A stretch of DNA of 64,000 nucleotides from contig NZ_JAIXCQ010000001.1 of the NCBI RefSeq assembly GCF_020297055.1, positions 192,128 through 256,127 of the forward strand, written 5' to 3'. The notes under the pieces were generated by a model. That model worked only from the letters and a program-made list of their open reading frames with translations, searched no databases and was not told the DNA's origin. Below, piece after piece: positions 44,927 to 54,437 of the stretch. Made by a program: the position numbers and the translations under genes. Origin of the DNA: Isoptericola luteus (lineage in GTDB: Bacteria > Actinomycetota > Actinomycetes > Actinomycetales > Cellulomonadaceae). Each line of letters begins with the position of its first letter. Position 1 is the first letter of the stretch.

Positions 44927-46977
44927 TGACCTCTACCGCCACCGCCGTCGCGCGGCCGGGGGGCAGCCCGAGCGTGCCGCCGCGGCCGTGGTGGCTCGTC
45001 GCCGCCGGACCGGGCGCGGTCCTCGTCGCCGTCCTCGCCGTCCTGCTGGCCGGCGCCTACTCCGGGGCGTTCCAGGCCCTGGGCGGGTTCACCGACCCGG
45101 GCGCGCTCGTGCGCTTCGGCCTGCCCGTCACGACCGTGCTCACCGAGCTGTCCGTCTCCGTCACGCTGGGCGCGCTCGTCACCGCCGCATGCCTCGTCCC
45201 GCCCGGCCGGGCGCAGTCGAAGGTGCTGGCGGCCGCGGGGGCGGCGGCCACCGTGTGGGCCGTGGCCGCCGTCGCGCAGCTCGTGCTGCGGTACGCGAAC
45301 GTGTCGGGGGTGTCGCCGGCCGCGCCGAGCTTCGGCCCCGGCCTCGGCCAGTTCGTCACCGAGCTCGAGCTGGGCCGGCTCTACCTCGCGATCATCGTGG
45401 TCGCGGCGCTGACGTCCGCGCTGGCCATGGCCGTGCGGGGTCCGGTCGGGGCGCTGTGGACGACGCTGCTGCCGCTCGCCGCGCTCGCGGCACAGTCCAC
45501 CACCGGGCACGCCGCCGGCGCGTCGGACCACGAGCTCGCCGTCGGCGCGATGCTCATGCACCTCGTCGGGGCGGCCCTGTGGGTCGGCGGCCTGGGCGCA
45601 CTGGTGGTCGTCGTCCTGGTGCGCGGCGAAGGGCGGTCCGACGACGGCCGGGCGGCCGCGGCGACGGTCGCCCGGTTCTCCCCCGTCGCCGGGTGGTGCT
45701 TCGCCGCCGTCGGGGTCTCGGGCGTCCTCAACGCGTGGATCCGCATGGCGTCCCTCGGGGACCTCCTCACCCCGTACGGGCTCATCCTGCTGACCAAGGT
45801 GGTGCTCATGGTCGCCCTCGGCGCCGTCGGCTTCGCGCATCGCGCCGCCGTCGTCGACCGGCTCGGGCGCGCGGCCGACCAGGGTGCCGTGCGCCGGCTC
45901 TTCTGGAGGCTGCTCGCCGTCGAGCTCCTCGTCATCGGGGCGGTCTCCGGCGTCGCCGTGGCGCTCGGCTCGACTGCGCCCCCGGTGCCCGACGAGGTGC
46001 CCGTCGACGTGTCGCCCGCCTACCAGCTCACCGGCGCGGCGCTGCCGCCCGAGCCCACGATGGCGCGGTGGTTCACGCAGTGGAGCCTGGACCCGCTGTT
46101 CGCGTTCGCGTGCGTGGCCGGCCTGGTGGTCTACGTGCGCTGGGCGGCCCGGCTCGCGCGGCGCGGTGACAGGTGGCCCGTCGGGCGCACCGTCTCGTGG
46201 TGCCTGGGCATGGTCGTGATGTTCTGGGTCACCAGCGGGGGGCCTGCCGTGTACGGCCACGTGATCTTCAGCGGCCACATGGTGCAGCACATGATCCTCG
46301 CCATGCTGGTGCCGCTGTTCCTGGTGCTGGCCGCGCCGGTCACCCTGCTGCTGCGTGCCGTCGGAGCCCGCAAGGACGGCAGCCGGGGGCCGCGGGAGTG
46401 GGTGCTGGGGCTGGTGCACTCGCGGTACGGCCAGTTCCTCGCCCGTCCGGTCGTGGCCGCCGTGATCTTCGCGGGCGGCATGATCGCGTTCTACTTCACG
46501 CCCGCGTTCGAGTTCGCCCTGCGCAACCATGCCGGGCACGTGTGGATGATCGTGCACTTCACGCTTGCCGGGTACCTGTTCGCCAACGCGCTGGTGGGCA
46601 TCGACCCGGGGCCGAAGCGGCCCGCGTACCCGCAGCGGTTGCTGCTGCTGTTCGCGACCATGGCGTTCCACGCGTTCTTCGGCGTCGTGCTCACCTCCGG
46701 CACGTCGCTGCTCGTGGCCGACTGGTTCGGCAACATGGGCAGGCCCTGGGGCCTGCCCGCCATCGACGACCAGCAGCGCGGCGGCGCCGTCGCGTGGGGC
46801 ATCGGCGAGCTGCCCACGCTGGCGCTGGCGATCGCCGTCGCCGTGCAGTGGACGACGTCGGACGAGCGGGAGGCGCGGCGCCGCGACCGCAAGGCCGACC
46901 GCGACGGCGACGCCGAGCTCCACGCCTACAACGACATGCTCGCCAAGATGGCCGAGCGGGACGAGCCGCGCCGCTAG
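44926..46977 (+). CDS. CopD-CtaG fusion: copper-resistance and cytochrome-oxidase-assembly membrane protein
   Basis: A 683-residue membrane protein. The N-terminal half (about 20-345) is CopD-like with eight helices and conserved His/Trp (STTGHAAGASDHELAVGAMLMHLVGAALWVGG). The C-terminal half (about 350-650) is a CtaG/caa3-assembly domain with seven helices and copper-type histidines (VYGHVIFSGHMVQHMILAMLV; HVWMIVHFTLAGYLF). The fusion is typical in actinobacteria and moves copper to cytochrome c oxidase. The last 40 residues are charged and cytoplasmic. The stop is back-to-back with that of the convergent flavoprotein gene (CTAG). Confidence 0.92.
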   Translation: MTSTATAVARPGGSPSVPPRPWWLVAAGPGAVLVAVLAVLLAGAYSGAFQALGGFTDPGALVRFGLPVTTVLTELSVSVTLGALVTAACLVPPGRAQSKVLAAAGAAATVWAVAAVAQLVLRYANVSGVSPAAPSFGPGLGQFVTELELGRLYLAIIVVAALTSALAMAVRGPVGALWTTLLPLAALAAQSTTGHAAGASDHELAVGAMLMHLVGAALWVGGLGALVVVVLVRGEGRSDDGRAAAATVARFSPVAGWCFAAVGVSGVLNAWIRMASLGDLLTPYGLILLTKVVLMVALGAVGFAHRAAVVDRLGRAADQGAVRRLFWRLLAVELLVIGAVSGVAVALGSTAPPVPDEVPVDVSPAYQLTGAALPPEPTMARWFTQWSLDPLFAFACVAGLVVYVRWAARLARRGDRWPVGRTVSWCLGMVVMFWVTSGGPAVYGHVIFSGHMVQHMILAMLVPLFLVLAAPVTLLLRAVGARKDGSRGPREWVLGLVHSRYGQFLARPVVAAVIFAGGMIAFYFTPAFEFALRNHAGHVWMIVHFTLAGYLFANALVGIDPGPKRPAYPQRLLLLFATMAFHAFFGVVLTSGTSLLVADWFGNMGRPWGLPAIDDQQRGGAVAWGIGELPTLALAIAVAVQWTTSDEREARRRDRKADRDGDAELHAYNDMLAKMAERDEPRR

Positions 46978-48203
46978 AGCAGGCCGTCGACGACCTTCGC
47001 CGCCAGCCCCAGCGCCGTCGTGGTGCCGAGCCCGTCGGCGACGGTGACCGTCGTGACGCCGGGCACGGGGTCGAGCACGAGGAACGGGGTGCCCGCGAAC
47101 GGGCCGCGACGGGCGCGGGGCAGCACGACGTCCGGCACCGTCCAGCGGCGCTGGACCCGCAGCGGGCCGCCCAGCAGACCGGACGCCGCGCGCAGCAGGA
47201 GCTCGTCGGCGGCCTCCGAGCGGGCGGGGGAGCGTTCGAGGCCGGAGCCGTCGTGCCCCCGGGGTTCCGGGTCCCGCGCGTCGCCGACCACGACCGACCC
47301 GTCCCCGTGCTCCGCGTGCCGCGTGAACGACAGGTGCACCCCGGCGTCCAGCAGTTCGGGGGACTCGGCGAGCAGCCGCGCCCGCACGTCCGCGCGCGAC
47401 GGGCTGTGCGCGTAGGCGGCGTCCCGCAGGAGCGTCGTGCCGTCGAGCACCACGGGCGCGGCCGGCCCGTGGCCGGGGTCGGCACCGGGAGCCGCCACCC
47501 GCAGCACCTGCCGGACGTCATGACGCAGGCCCGCCCGGGCCGCCTCCGCCGGGTAGAACCGGTCCAGGTCGGCCCCGACGGCGACCAGCACGCGGCGGGC
47601 CACGACGTCCCCCCGCGACGTCCGCACGAGGCTGCGCCCGCTGCCCGCCTCGAACGTCCACGCGGTGGTGCCCCACGCGACGTCGGCTCGCGGCTGCGCG
47701 TCGAGCCAGGCGGCGATCGAGGCGAGCGCGTCCCGCATCTCCACCCGCAGGTCGAGCGGCAGGAACGCGCCGCCGACGAGGTCGTCCCCTGGTACCCCCG
47801 CCCGGTCCCGCGCCGCCGCGGCGTCGAGGAGCTGCGCGTCGCCGTCGCGGGCCGCGACCAGGTCGTCGAGCACCGCCAGCTCCGCCGCCGTGCGGGCCAC
47901 GACGACGGCGCCCGTGTCCTTGGCCCAGAACCCTGCCTCGCGCGCCAGCTTGAGCCACCTCTCCCGGGTGGCGAGGGCGCACGAGAGGGTCGCGGCGTCC
48001 TGCGTCGTGACGGCGACGTGGCCGCTACGCCGCGCGGAGGCCCCGCCCGCGTGCGGGTCACGGTCGACGACGAGGACGGAGTGGCCGCGGGCGTGCGCCT
48101 CCACGGCGTGGGCGAGCCCCACGACACCGGCGCCGACGACGACGAGGTCGACCGAGGCGGGCAGCGGCGGCAGGTGGGCGGTGCGGGGCGACAGGGGTCT
48201 CAC
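46974..48203 (-). CDS. FAD-dependent amine/amino-acid oxidoreductase (TIGR03364-like)
   Basis: A 409-residue DAO-fold flavoprotein. The FAD motif is LVVVGAGVVGLAHAVEAHARG, followed by VVDRDPHAGGASARRSGHV. The C-terminal part carries TVADGLGTTTALGLAAKVVDG. The order and length match the TIGR03364 group, often near phosphonate genes, though none is here. GTG 48203 is used; a TTG at 48239 would add 12 residues. The amine substrate is unknown. The palindromic repeat block lies about 100 bases upstream. Confidence 0.82.
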   Translation of the reverse strand: MRPLSPRTAHLPPLPASVDLVVVGAGVVGLAHAVEAHARGHSVLVVDRDPHAGGASARRSGHVAVTTQDAATLSCALATRERWLKLAREAGFWAKDTGAVVVARTAAELAVLDDLVAARDGDAQLLDAAAARDRAGVPGDDLVGGAFLPLDLRVEMRDALASIAAWLDAQPRADVAWGTTAWTFEAGSGRSLVRTSRGDVVARRVLVAVGADLDRFYPAEAARAGLRHDVRQVLRVAAPGADPGHGPAAPVVLDGTTLLRDAAYAHSPSRADVRARLLAESPELLDAGVHLSFTRHAEHGDGSVVVGDARDPEPRGHDGSGLERSPARSEAADELLLRAASGLLGGPLRVQRRWTVPDVVLPRARRGPFAGTPFLVLDPVPGVTTVTVADGLGTTTALGLAAKVVDGLL

Positions 48204-48300
48204 GACGAGACAGTGCCCCGTCGTGACCGGCCGGTTCAACCGCAGACGACGTCACCGGAAGAAGTTCAGGAGCTGTTCACCGGGAGTTCCGCAGGCGGTC

Positions 48301-48373
48301 GATCAACGCGGCAGTTTGGGATCTGTGCGGCAGTTCGAACTGCCGCACAGATCACGAACTGCCGCACTGATCG
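48301..48373. repeat. Four-unit intergenic palindromic repeat, GCGGCAGTTCG family, copy 2
   Basis: Forward units at 48301-48318 and 48319-48337 are followed by inverted units at 48336-48353 and 48355-48373. The inner pair forms a perfect 34-base palindrome (48320-48353) centred on TTCGAA, with arms GATCTGTGCGGCAGTTC. It shares unit, order and centre with the block at 12642-12715, but inner bases differ in a compensated way (CTGTG with CACAG), which points to selection for pairing. It sits between two divergent genes. Confidence 0.87.
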
Positions 48374-48379
48374 GGCAGG

Positions 48380-48570
48380 ATGGCGGCCGTGCGGATCCTC
48401 GTGGACGACCCGGCGCAGGGGGCTTCCGCTCGCCGCTGGCCGGGAACCCGCACGCGATCCTCACCCCGCACGTCGCGGGGATGACGTGGAGCGCGATGCG
48501 GGAGTCGTCGCGACGGCTGGTCCGGGAGATCGCGGCGGCGCTGACCGACCTGTCGTCGGCGGGCCGTGAT
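48380..48570 (+). pseudogene. Remnant of a D-2-hydroxyacid dehydrogenase
   Basis: ATG 48380 begins a typical N terminus (MAAVRILVDDP). About 35 bases later another frame encodes the C-terminal signature of NAD-dependent 2-hydroxyacid dehydrogenases (PLAGNPHAILTPHVAGM, then RESSRRLVREIAAALTD). Some 250-300 codons in between are missing, so only the two ends of the gene survive. It reads in frame into the peptidase gene. The remnant lies directly behind the palindromic repeat, at which the deletion may have arisen. Confidence 0.6.
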
Positions 48571-48582
48571 AGACCAGGGCGC

Positions 48583-50721
48583 GTGACCCAGGACACTTCC
48601 GCCACGCCATCCGCTGCCACGTCCTTCCACGACCTCGACGCCTTCCTCGCACTGCCGCGGGTGGGCGGGCTCGACCTCAGCCCCGACGGCACCCGCCTGG
48701 TGACCACCGTCCAGACGCTCGACGCGAAGCGCACCGGCTACACGACGGCCGTGTGGGAGGTCGATCCCGCCGGAGTGGCGCCGGCGCGCCGCCTGACCCG
48801 CAGTGCGAAGGGCGAGTCGTCGGCTGTGTTCACCGCGGCGGGCGACGTCCTGTTCACCTCGGCCCGGCCCGACCCGGACGCCACGGACGCCGACGAGGAC
48901 CCGCGGCCCGCGCTGTGGCTGCTGCCCGCCGGGGGCGGCGAGGCGCGCGTGGTCGCGACGACGCCCGGCGGGGTCGGCGGCGTGGTCGCCGCACGGGAGG
49001 CCGACGTCGTCTCCGTGAGCACGTCCGTGCTGCCGCGCGCCACGGGCCTCGCGGAGGACGCCGAGCTCCGCAAGGCCCGCAAGGACCTCAAGGTGAACGC
49101 CATCCTGCACTCCGGCTACCCGGTGCGGTTCTGGGACCACGACCTCGGCCCCGACGAGCCCCGGCGCTTCGTCGCAGCCCTCGGCGACGCACACGGCGAC
49201 GACCGGGTCGAGCTGCGCCAGCTCACCGGCGCGGGCCGCCAGCTCCTCGAGCACCACGCCGCCCTGTCGCCCGACGGCGCCACGCTGGTCACGACATGGG
49301 CCGTCGGAGACCCCGGGGCCGCGCTGCGTCCCCTGCTCGTCGCCGTCGACACGACGACCGGCGAGCGGCGCACGCTCGTCGACGACCCGGACGCGGAGGT
49401 GGGGTCGCCCGCCGTCTCGCCGGACGGCCGCTGGGTGGCGTTCGTCTCCGAGACGATCACGACGCCGACCGACGCGCCGCGGTTCCGCCTCGGGCTGGTG
49501 CCTCTCGATCCCGGCACCGCCGGCGACGACGACGCGGCGCCCGAGGTCCTGGCCGAGGACTGGGACCGGTGGCCGACGTCGGTCGGCTGGTTGCCGGACG
49601 GGTCCGGCCTGGTGGTCACCGCCGACGAGGACGGGCGTGGCCCGGTGTTCCTGCTGAGCTTCGGGCCGGCGGGCCCTGGCGGCGGGGACGACGTCGTCGT
49701 CGAGCGGGTCACCGCGGACGACGCCACGTTCACCGACGTCCGCGTCGCCCCGGACGCCTCCGCGCTGTACGCCCTTCGGACGTCGTACCGCGCGCCGTCG
49801 GAGCCGGTGCGGGTCGACCTCGCGGCGTTCGTCGCCGGGGGAACCGCGGGGGAGCGGTCCCCGGTGCGCGCCACGGCGTTGCGTTCCCCGGCCCCCGCCC
49901 CGGAGCTGCCCGGCACCCTGACCGAGATCGAGACGACGGCCGAGGACGGGACGCGGGTGCGCGCCTGGCTCGCGCTGCCGCACTCGGCGTCGGCGGACTC
50001 CCCGGCACCGCTGCTGCTGTGGATCCACGGGGGGCCGCTGGGCTCGTGGAACGCGTGGAGCTGGCGGTGGACGCCGTGGCTGATGGTCGCCCGCGGGTAC
50101 GCCGTCCTGCTGCCCGACCCGGCGCTGTCCACCGGTTACGGGCAGGACTTCGTGCAGCGCGGCTGGGGCGCGTGGGGTGCTGCGCCCTACACCGACCTGC
50201 TGGCGATCACGGACGCGGCCGAGGCCCTGCCGGGGGTCGACGAGACGCGCACGGCTGCCATGGGCGGGTCGTTCGGCGGGTACATGGCGAACTGGGTGGC
50301 CGGCCACACGGACCGGTTCGCGGCGATCGTCACGCACGCGAGCCTGTGGGCGCTCGACCAGTTCGGCCCGACGACGGACGCGAGCTTCTACTGGGCCCGC
50401 GAGATGACGCCGGAGATGGCCACGGCCCACAGCCCGCACCGGTTCGTGGGGGACATCCGCACCCCGATGCTGGTCGTCCACGGCGACAAGGACTACCGGG
50501 TGCCGATCGGCGAGGGCCTGCGCCTGTGGCAGGAGCTGCTCACGAGGTCGGGGCTGCCGGCCGCCGACGACGGCTCCACGGTGCACCGGTTCCTGTACTT
50601 CCCGGACGAGAACCACTGGGTGCTCAGCCCGCAGCACGCGAAGGTCTGGTACTCCACGGTGCTCGCGTTCCTCGGCGAGCACGTGCTCTCCGAGGTCGCG
50701 GAGCTCCCCGACGTGCTCTGA
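48583..50721 (+). CDS. S9-family (prolyl-oligopeptidase-type) peptidase
   Basis: A 712-residue peptidase. The N-terminal 420 or so residues form a WD/propeller-like domain with repeated LSPDGxxLV segments, and the C-terminal 270 an alpha/beta hydrolase. The nucleophile is Ser563 in AAMGGSFGGYMANWVAG; Asp is in HGDKDYRVPIGEG and His in PDENHWVL. This is the DPP/acylaminoacyl-peptidase type. No signal peptide, so it acts in the cytoplasm. GTG 48583 is chosen because earlier in-frame sequence belongs to the dehydrogenase remnant. Confidence 0.9.
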   Translation: MTQDTSATPSAATSFHDLDAFLALPRVGGLDLSPDGTRLVTTVQTLDAKRTGYTTAVWEVDPAGVAPARRLTRSAKGESSAVFTAAGDVLFTSARPDPDATDADEDPRPALWLLPAGGGEARVVATTPGGVGGVVAAREADVVSVSTSVLPRATGLAEDAELRKARKDLKVNAILHSGYPVRFWDHDLGPDEPRRFVAALGDAHGDDRVELRQLTGAGRQLLEHHAALSPDGATLVTTWAVGDPGAALRPLLVAVDTTTGERRTLVDDPDAEVGSPAVSPDGRWVAFVSETITTPTDAPRFRLGLVPLDPGTAGDDDAAPEVLAEDWDRWPTSVGWLPDGSGLVVTADEDGRGPVFLLSFGPAGPGGGDDVVVERVTADDATFTDVRVAPDASALYALRTSYRAPSEPVRVDLAAFVAGGTAGERSPVRATALRSPAPAPELPGTLTEIETTAEDGTRVRAWLALPHSASADSPAPLLLWIHGGPLGSWNAWSWRWTPWLMVARGYAVLLPDPALSTGYGQDFVQRGWGAWGAAPYTDLLAITDAAEALPGVDETRTAAMGGSFGGYMANWVAGHTDRFAAIVTHASLWALDQFGPTTDASFYWAREMTPEMATAHSPHRFVGDIRTPMLVVHGDKDYRVPIGEGLRLWQELLTRSGLPAADDGSTVHRFLYFPDENHWVLSPQHAKVWYSTVLAFLGEHVLSEVAELPDVL

Positions 50722-50739
50722 CCCGCCTGCGCGGCGGCG

Positions 50740-51372
50740 TCAGGCGGGCGTGACGAGGAGGTCGACGAGGGTCTCGATGAGGGTGCTGGGCCGGGCGTCG
50801 TCGCTGCCGGTGAGCAGCGCCGTGCGCTGACCCGCCTCGAAGGCGCCGAGCAGCAGGTCCACCGCGTCGTGCGAGCCGACGGCGAAGCGGAGCCCGAGGT
50901 CCTTCATCAGCCGGTCGAGGGTGTCGACCAGCTCGTTGCGGAGCCGTCGCTGCTGGGCGGAGTACCGGGTCGCGACCTGTGGGTCGCGCAGGGCCATGAG
51001 CTCGAACTCGAGCGCCATGACGCTCCAGGACTGCTTGGCCGCCGGGTCGGGCATCACGGCGGCGAGCACGCACCGCACGGCGTCGCGGATCGGTGCGTCC
51101 GCGCCCACGGGGTCAGGCCCGAGGTTGACGGCCGCCGCCTCGAGCGCGGTGAGCTGGGCGCGGGTCTCGCGCTCGGTGAGGGCGAGGAAGAGCTCCTCCT
51201 TGCTCGCGAAGTTCGAGTAGAACGCGCCGCGCGTGAAGCCGGCCGCCTCGCAGACCGCCTCGATGGACGCGGCCTGGACGCCGTGGCGCGCGAAGACGTC
51301 GAACGCGGCGTCGAGGAGCCGCCCACGGGTGCGCTCGCGTCGCGGCGAGATCGTCTCGCTCGGTGTCGCCAC
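50740..51372 (-). CDS. TetR-family regulator of the MMPL/YhgE exporter genes
   Basis: A 210-residue TetR-type regulator. The helix-turn-helix is at about 15-60 (RRERTRGRLLDAAFDVFARHG, FTRGAFYSNFASKEELFLAL). The ligand domain follows, and WSVMALEFELMALRDPQ is a common ligand-pocket region in regulators of exporters. GTG 51372 has AAGGAGG 6 bases upstream. It is divergent from the MMPL gene, with tandem TetR-type palindromes between them, so it most likely represses both. Confidence 0.88.
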   Translation of the reverse strand: MATPSETISPRRERTRGRLLDAAFDVFARHGVQAASIEAVCEAAGFTRGAFYSNFASKEELFLALTERETRAQLTALEAAAVNLGPDPVGADAPIRDAVRCVLAAVMPDPAAKQSWSVMALEFELMALRDPQVATRYSAQQRRLRNELVDTLDRLMKDLGLRFAVGSHDAVDLLLGAFEAGQRTALLTGSDDARPSTLIETLVDLLVTPA

Positions 51373-51439
51373 GGTGACCTCCTTCAGGGGCCGGCGTTGA
51401 TCGGGGGCCGACGCCGATCCTATCGACGAATCCGGTTCT

Positions 51440-51474
51440 CGATACATCCACGTATCCGATACAGTGACGTATCG
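51440..51474. promoter_or_regulatory. Tandem TetR operators between regulator and MMPL gene
   Basis: CGATAC-N6-GTATCC (51440-51457) and CGATAC-N6-GTATCG (51457-51474) are two near-identical inverted repeats 17 bases apart, centre to centre, on nearly the same face of the helix. The second is perfect. Two TetR dimers could bind side by side and block both divergent promoters. Confidence 0.65.
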
Positions 51475-51569
51475 ACTGCGGTGTCGACGGCAGCACGCCG
51501 GCCTCGCGCCGTGCGTCGCCGTCGCGCATCGTGGTGGCATCCGCCGTCTCGACCTGCCCGGGAGCTCGT

Positions 51570-54437
51570 GTGTCCTCCGTCCTGTACTCGCTCGGCCGCT
51601 GGGCGGTCCGGGCACGCCGGCTCGTCGTGGTCGGCTGGCTGCTCGTCCTCGTGGTCGTCGGCGCCGCCGCCGGCCTGCTCTACCAGGGCTTCGACAACTC
51701 GGTGACGATCCCCGGGACGGAGTCGCAGGAGGCCCTGGACAGCCTCGCGGGCACATTCCCCCAGGTCAGCGGCGCCTCCGCACAGATCATCGTCGTCGCA
51801 CCCGAGGGCGCCACCATCGAGGACGACGGCGTCCGCGGCCCCGTCGAGGACGCCGTCGAGGAGATCGCGGACCTCGAGCAGGTGTCCGCCGTCGCGTCGC
51901 CCTGGGACGAGGTGGGCGGCGCCTCGGTGAGCGACGACGAGCGGTCCACGCTCCTGACGGTCCAGCTCGACGGCGACCAGTCCGTCATCACCACCGAGAC
52001 CAAGGACGCGCTGGCCGCGACGACCGACGACCTCACCGCGGCGCTGCCGGCCGGTGCGCAGGCGAGCCTCGGCGGCCAGCTGTTCAGCACGGAGTTCCCC
52101 CACTTCAGCCTCGTCGAGGTGGTGGGGCTCGTCGTGGCGCTCGTCGTGCTGCTCATCACCCTCGGCTCCTTCGTCGCTGCCGGGCTCCCGCTGATCAACG
52201 CGTTCCTGGGCGTGGGCATCGCGATGCTGGTGCTGCTCTCGACGACGGCGCTCGGCGCGATCAACTCCACGACGCCCATGCTCGGCGCCATGCTCGGCCT
52301 CGCCGTCGGCATCGACTACGCCCTGTTCATCGTCTCGCGGCACCGCGACCAGCTCCGTGACGGGCTCGGCGTCGAGGAGTCGATCGCCCGGGCCACCGCG
52401 ACGGCGGGCTCGGCCGTCATCTTCGCCGGCCTCACGGTGATGATCGCCCTCGTCGGTCTCGGCGTCGCCGGCATCCCGTTCCTCACGGTCATGGGTGTCG
52501 CGGCCGCGGCCACCGTGGGACTCTCGGTGCTCGTCTCCCTCACGCTGCTGCCGTCGCTGCTCGCGTACGGCGGCGAGCGGCTGCGGCCCAGGCCGCGCCG
52601 CGAGCGCAAGGCCGAGGAGCGCACGGCCGGGCGGCGCAAGGGCCGTCGTCAGGCGCCCGCGACCGGCGCCCACGAGAACAGGTTCTTCGCGGGGTGGGTG
52701 GGCGCCGCGACCCGCTACCCGCTGCTGACGATCGTCGTCATCGTCGGCGCCATCGCGGCCCTCAGCTGGCCCGCGACGGGCCTGCGGCTCGCGCTGCCCG
52801 ACGCCGGCTCGCTGGCGGAGGAGAACCCCGCCCGTGTCACGTACGACCTCGTGGCCGAGGAGTTCGGCGAGGGGTTCAACGGGCCGCTCATCGTCACCGG
52901 CTCGATCGTCACGAGCAACGACCCGCTGCAGCTCATGGATGACCTCAAGACCGAGATCGAGGATCTGCCCGGGGTCGCGGACGTGCCGCTGGCCACGCCC
53001 AACGAGACCGCGGACACCGGCATCATCCAGGTGGTCCCCACGGGCGGCCCGGACTCGGAGGAGACCAAGGCTCTCGTCGAGGAGATCCGGGGCCTGCACG
53101 ACCACTTCTACGAGACCTACGGCGTGGACCTGTCCGTCACCGGGTTCACGGCGGTCGGCATCGACGTGTCCGACAAGCTCGGGGAGGCGCTGCTGCCCTT
53201 CGCGTTCGTCGTGGTGGGTCTGTCGCTGGTGCTGCTGACGATGGTCTTCCGCTCGATCTGGGTGCCGGTCAAGGCGTCGCTCGGCTACCTGCTGTCCGTC
53301 GGGGCGGCGTTCGGGACCGTGGCGCTGGTGTTCGAGAACGGGGTCTTCGCCGAGGCGCTGAACGTGACCCGCCTGGGCCCGGTGATCAGCTTCATGCCGA
53401 TCATCCTCATGGGCATCCTCTTCGGCCTGGCCATGGACTACGAGGTGTTCCTCGTCTCGCGCATCCGCGAGGACTACGTGCACGGCGGGGACGCCCGGCA
53501 CGCGATCCGTACCGGCTTCCTCAGCTCGGCCAAGGTGGTCACCGCGGCCGCCGTCATCATGTTCGCGGTGTTCGTCGCCTTCGTGCCCCAAGGTGACATG
53601 ACGCTCAAGCCCATCGCTCTCGGGCTCGCCGTGGGCGTGGCCGTCGACGCGTTCGTCGTGCGGATGACACTGGTGCCGGCCGTGCTGGCGCTGCTCGGCG
53701 ACCGCGCCTGGCACATGCCGCGCTGGCTCGACCGCGCGCTGCCCACGTTCGATGTCGAGGGCGAGGGGCTGACCAAGGAGCTGCGCCTCGCGGACTGGCC
53801 GGAGCCCGGTGCCCGCGACGCCGTCGTGGCCCGCGACCTCGAGGTCGCCGGCCCCGGGGGCCCGGGTCGCGGCGTGCCCGTCGTCGGCCCGGTGAGCGTG
53901 CGCGTCCCGGAGGGCGGGACCCTGTGCGTGCACGGCGACGCCGCTGCCCCCGTGACGGCGCTGCTGCTCGCGCTCGCCGGCCGGATGGCGCCCGACGCCG
54001 GCGCCGTCAAGGTCACCGGGCTGGTGCTCCCCGAGCGGGCCATGTCGGTGCGCGGCCGCGTGGCCGTGGTCGACGGCGTGGCCGAGGGTGGGCGTCCCGC
54101 CCCCGCCGTGGACGCCGCCCTGCGCGACGGCGCGAGCGTCGTCGTCGTGGACCGCACCGAGGCGGTGGCGGACCGGCCGGAGCGGGAGGCGCTCGTCGGC
54201 GCCCTCGCCCGGGCGCGCGCCGCCGGGGTCGCGGTGCTGCTCGGCGCCAGCGGCGTCGACGCCACGGACCTGCTCCCGGGCACGTCGGGCGTCGCCGTGC
54301 TCGACGTCGGCGGCGGCTGGGGCGCGCCGACGACGCTCACCGGGGCCGACGTCCCGCCTCCGGTGGAAGCTTCCCCCGAGCACGCCACCGACGACCTGAT
54401 CGACGAGGACACCCACGTGCAGGAGGTGCGGGCATGA
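51570..54437 (+). CDS. MMPL-family exporter with degenerate ABC-ATPase-like C-terminal domain
   Basis: A 955-residue RND-type MMPL transporter. It has two repeats of one plus five membrane helices; GLAVGIDYALFIVSRHRDQL and GILFGLAMDYEVFLVSRIRED carry the aspartates for proton coupling. From about residue 750 an extra domain resembles an ABC ATPase: GPVSVRVPEGGTLCVHGDAAAP replaces Walker A (no Gly-Lys-Ser/Thr), and ASVVVVDRTEAV stands at Walker B. Catalysis is unlikely; the domain may regulate or tether. GTG 51570 has GGGAG upstream. The stop overlaps the YhgE gene start. Control by the divergent TetR gene is likely. Confidence 0.88.
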   Translation: MSSVLYSLGRWAVRARRLVVVGWLLVLVVVGAAAGLLYQGFDNSVTIPGTESQEALDSLAGTFPQVSGASAQIIVVAPEGATIEDDGVRGPVEDAVEEIADLEQVSAVASPWDEVGGASVSDDERSTLLTVQLDGDQSVITTETKDALAATTDDLTAALPAGAQASLGGQLFSTEFPHFSLVEVVGLVVALVVLLITLGSFVAAGLPLINAFLGVGIAMLVLLSTTALGAINSTTPMLGAMLGLAVGIDYALFIVSRHRDQLRDGLGVEESIARATATAGSAVIFAGLTVMIALVGLGVAGIPFLTVMGVAAAATVGLSVLVSLTLLPSLLAYGGERLRPRPRRERKAEERTAGRRKGRRQAPATGAHENRFFAGWVGAATRYPLLTIVVIVGAIAALSWPATGLRLALPDAGSLAEENPARVTYDLVAEEFGEGFNGPLIVTGSIVTSNDPLQLMDDLKTEIEDLPGVADVPLATPNETADTGIIQVVPTGGPDSEETKALVEEIRGLHDHFYETYGVDLSVTGFTAVGIDVSDKLGEALLPFAFVVVGLSLVLLTMVFRSIWVPVKASLGYLLSVGAAFGTVALVFENGVFAEALNVTRLGPVISFMPIILMGILFGLAMDYEVFLVSRIREDYVHGGDARHAIRTGFLSSAKVVTAAAVIMFAVFVAFVPQGDMTLKPIALGLAVGVAVDAFVVRMTLVPAVLALLGDRAWHMPRWLDRALPTFDVEGEGLTKELRLADWPEPGARDAVVARDLEVAGPGGPGRGVPVVGPVSVRVPEGGTLCVHGDAAAPVTALLLALAGRMAPDAGAVKVTGLVLPERAMSVRGRVAVVDGVAEGGRPAPAVDAALRDGASVVVVDRTEAVADRPEREALVGALARARAAGVAVLLGASGVDATDLLPGTSGVAVLDVGGGWGAPTTLTGADVPPPVEASPEHATDDLIDEDTHVQEVRA

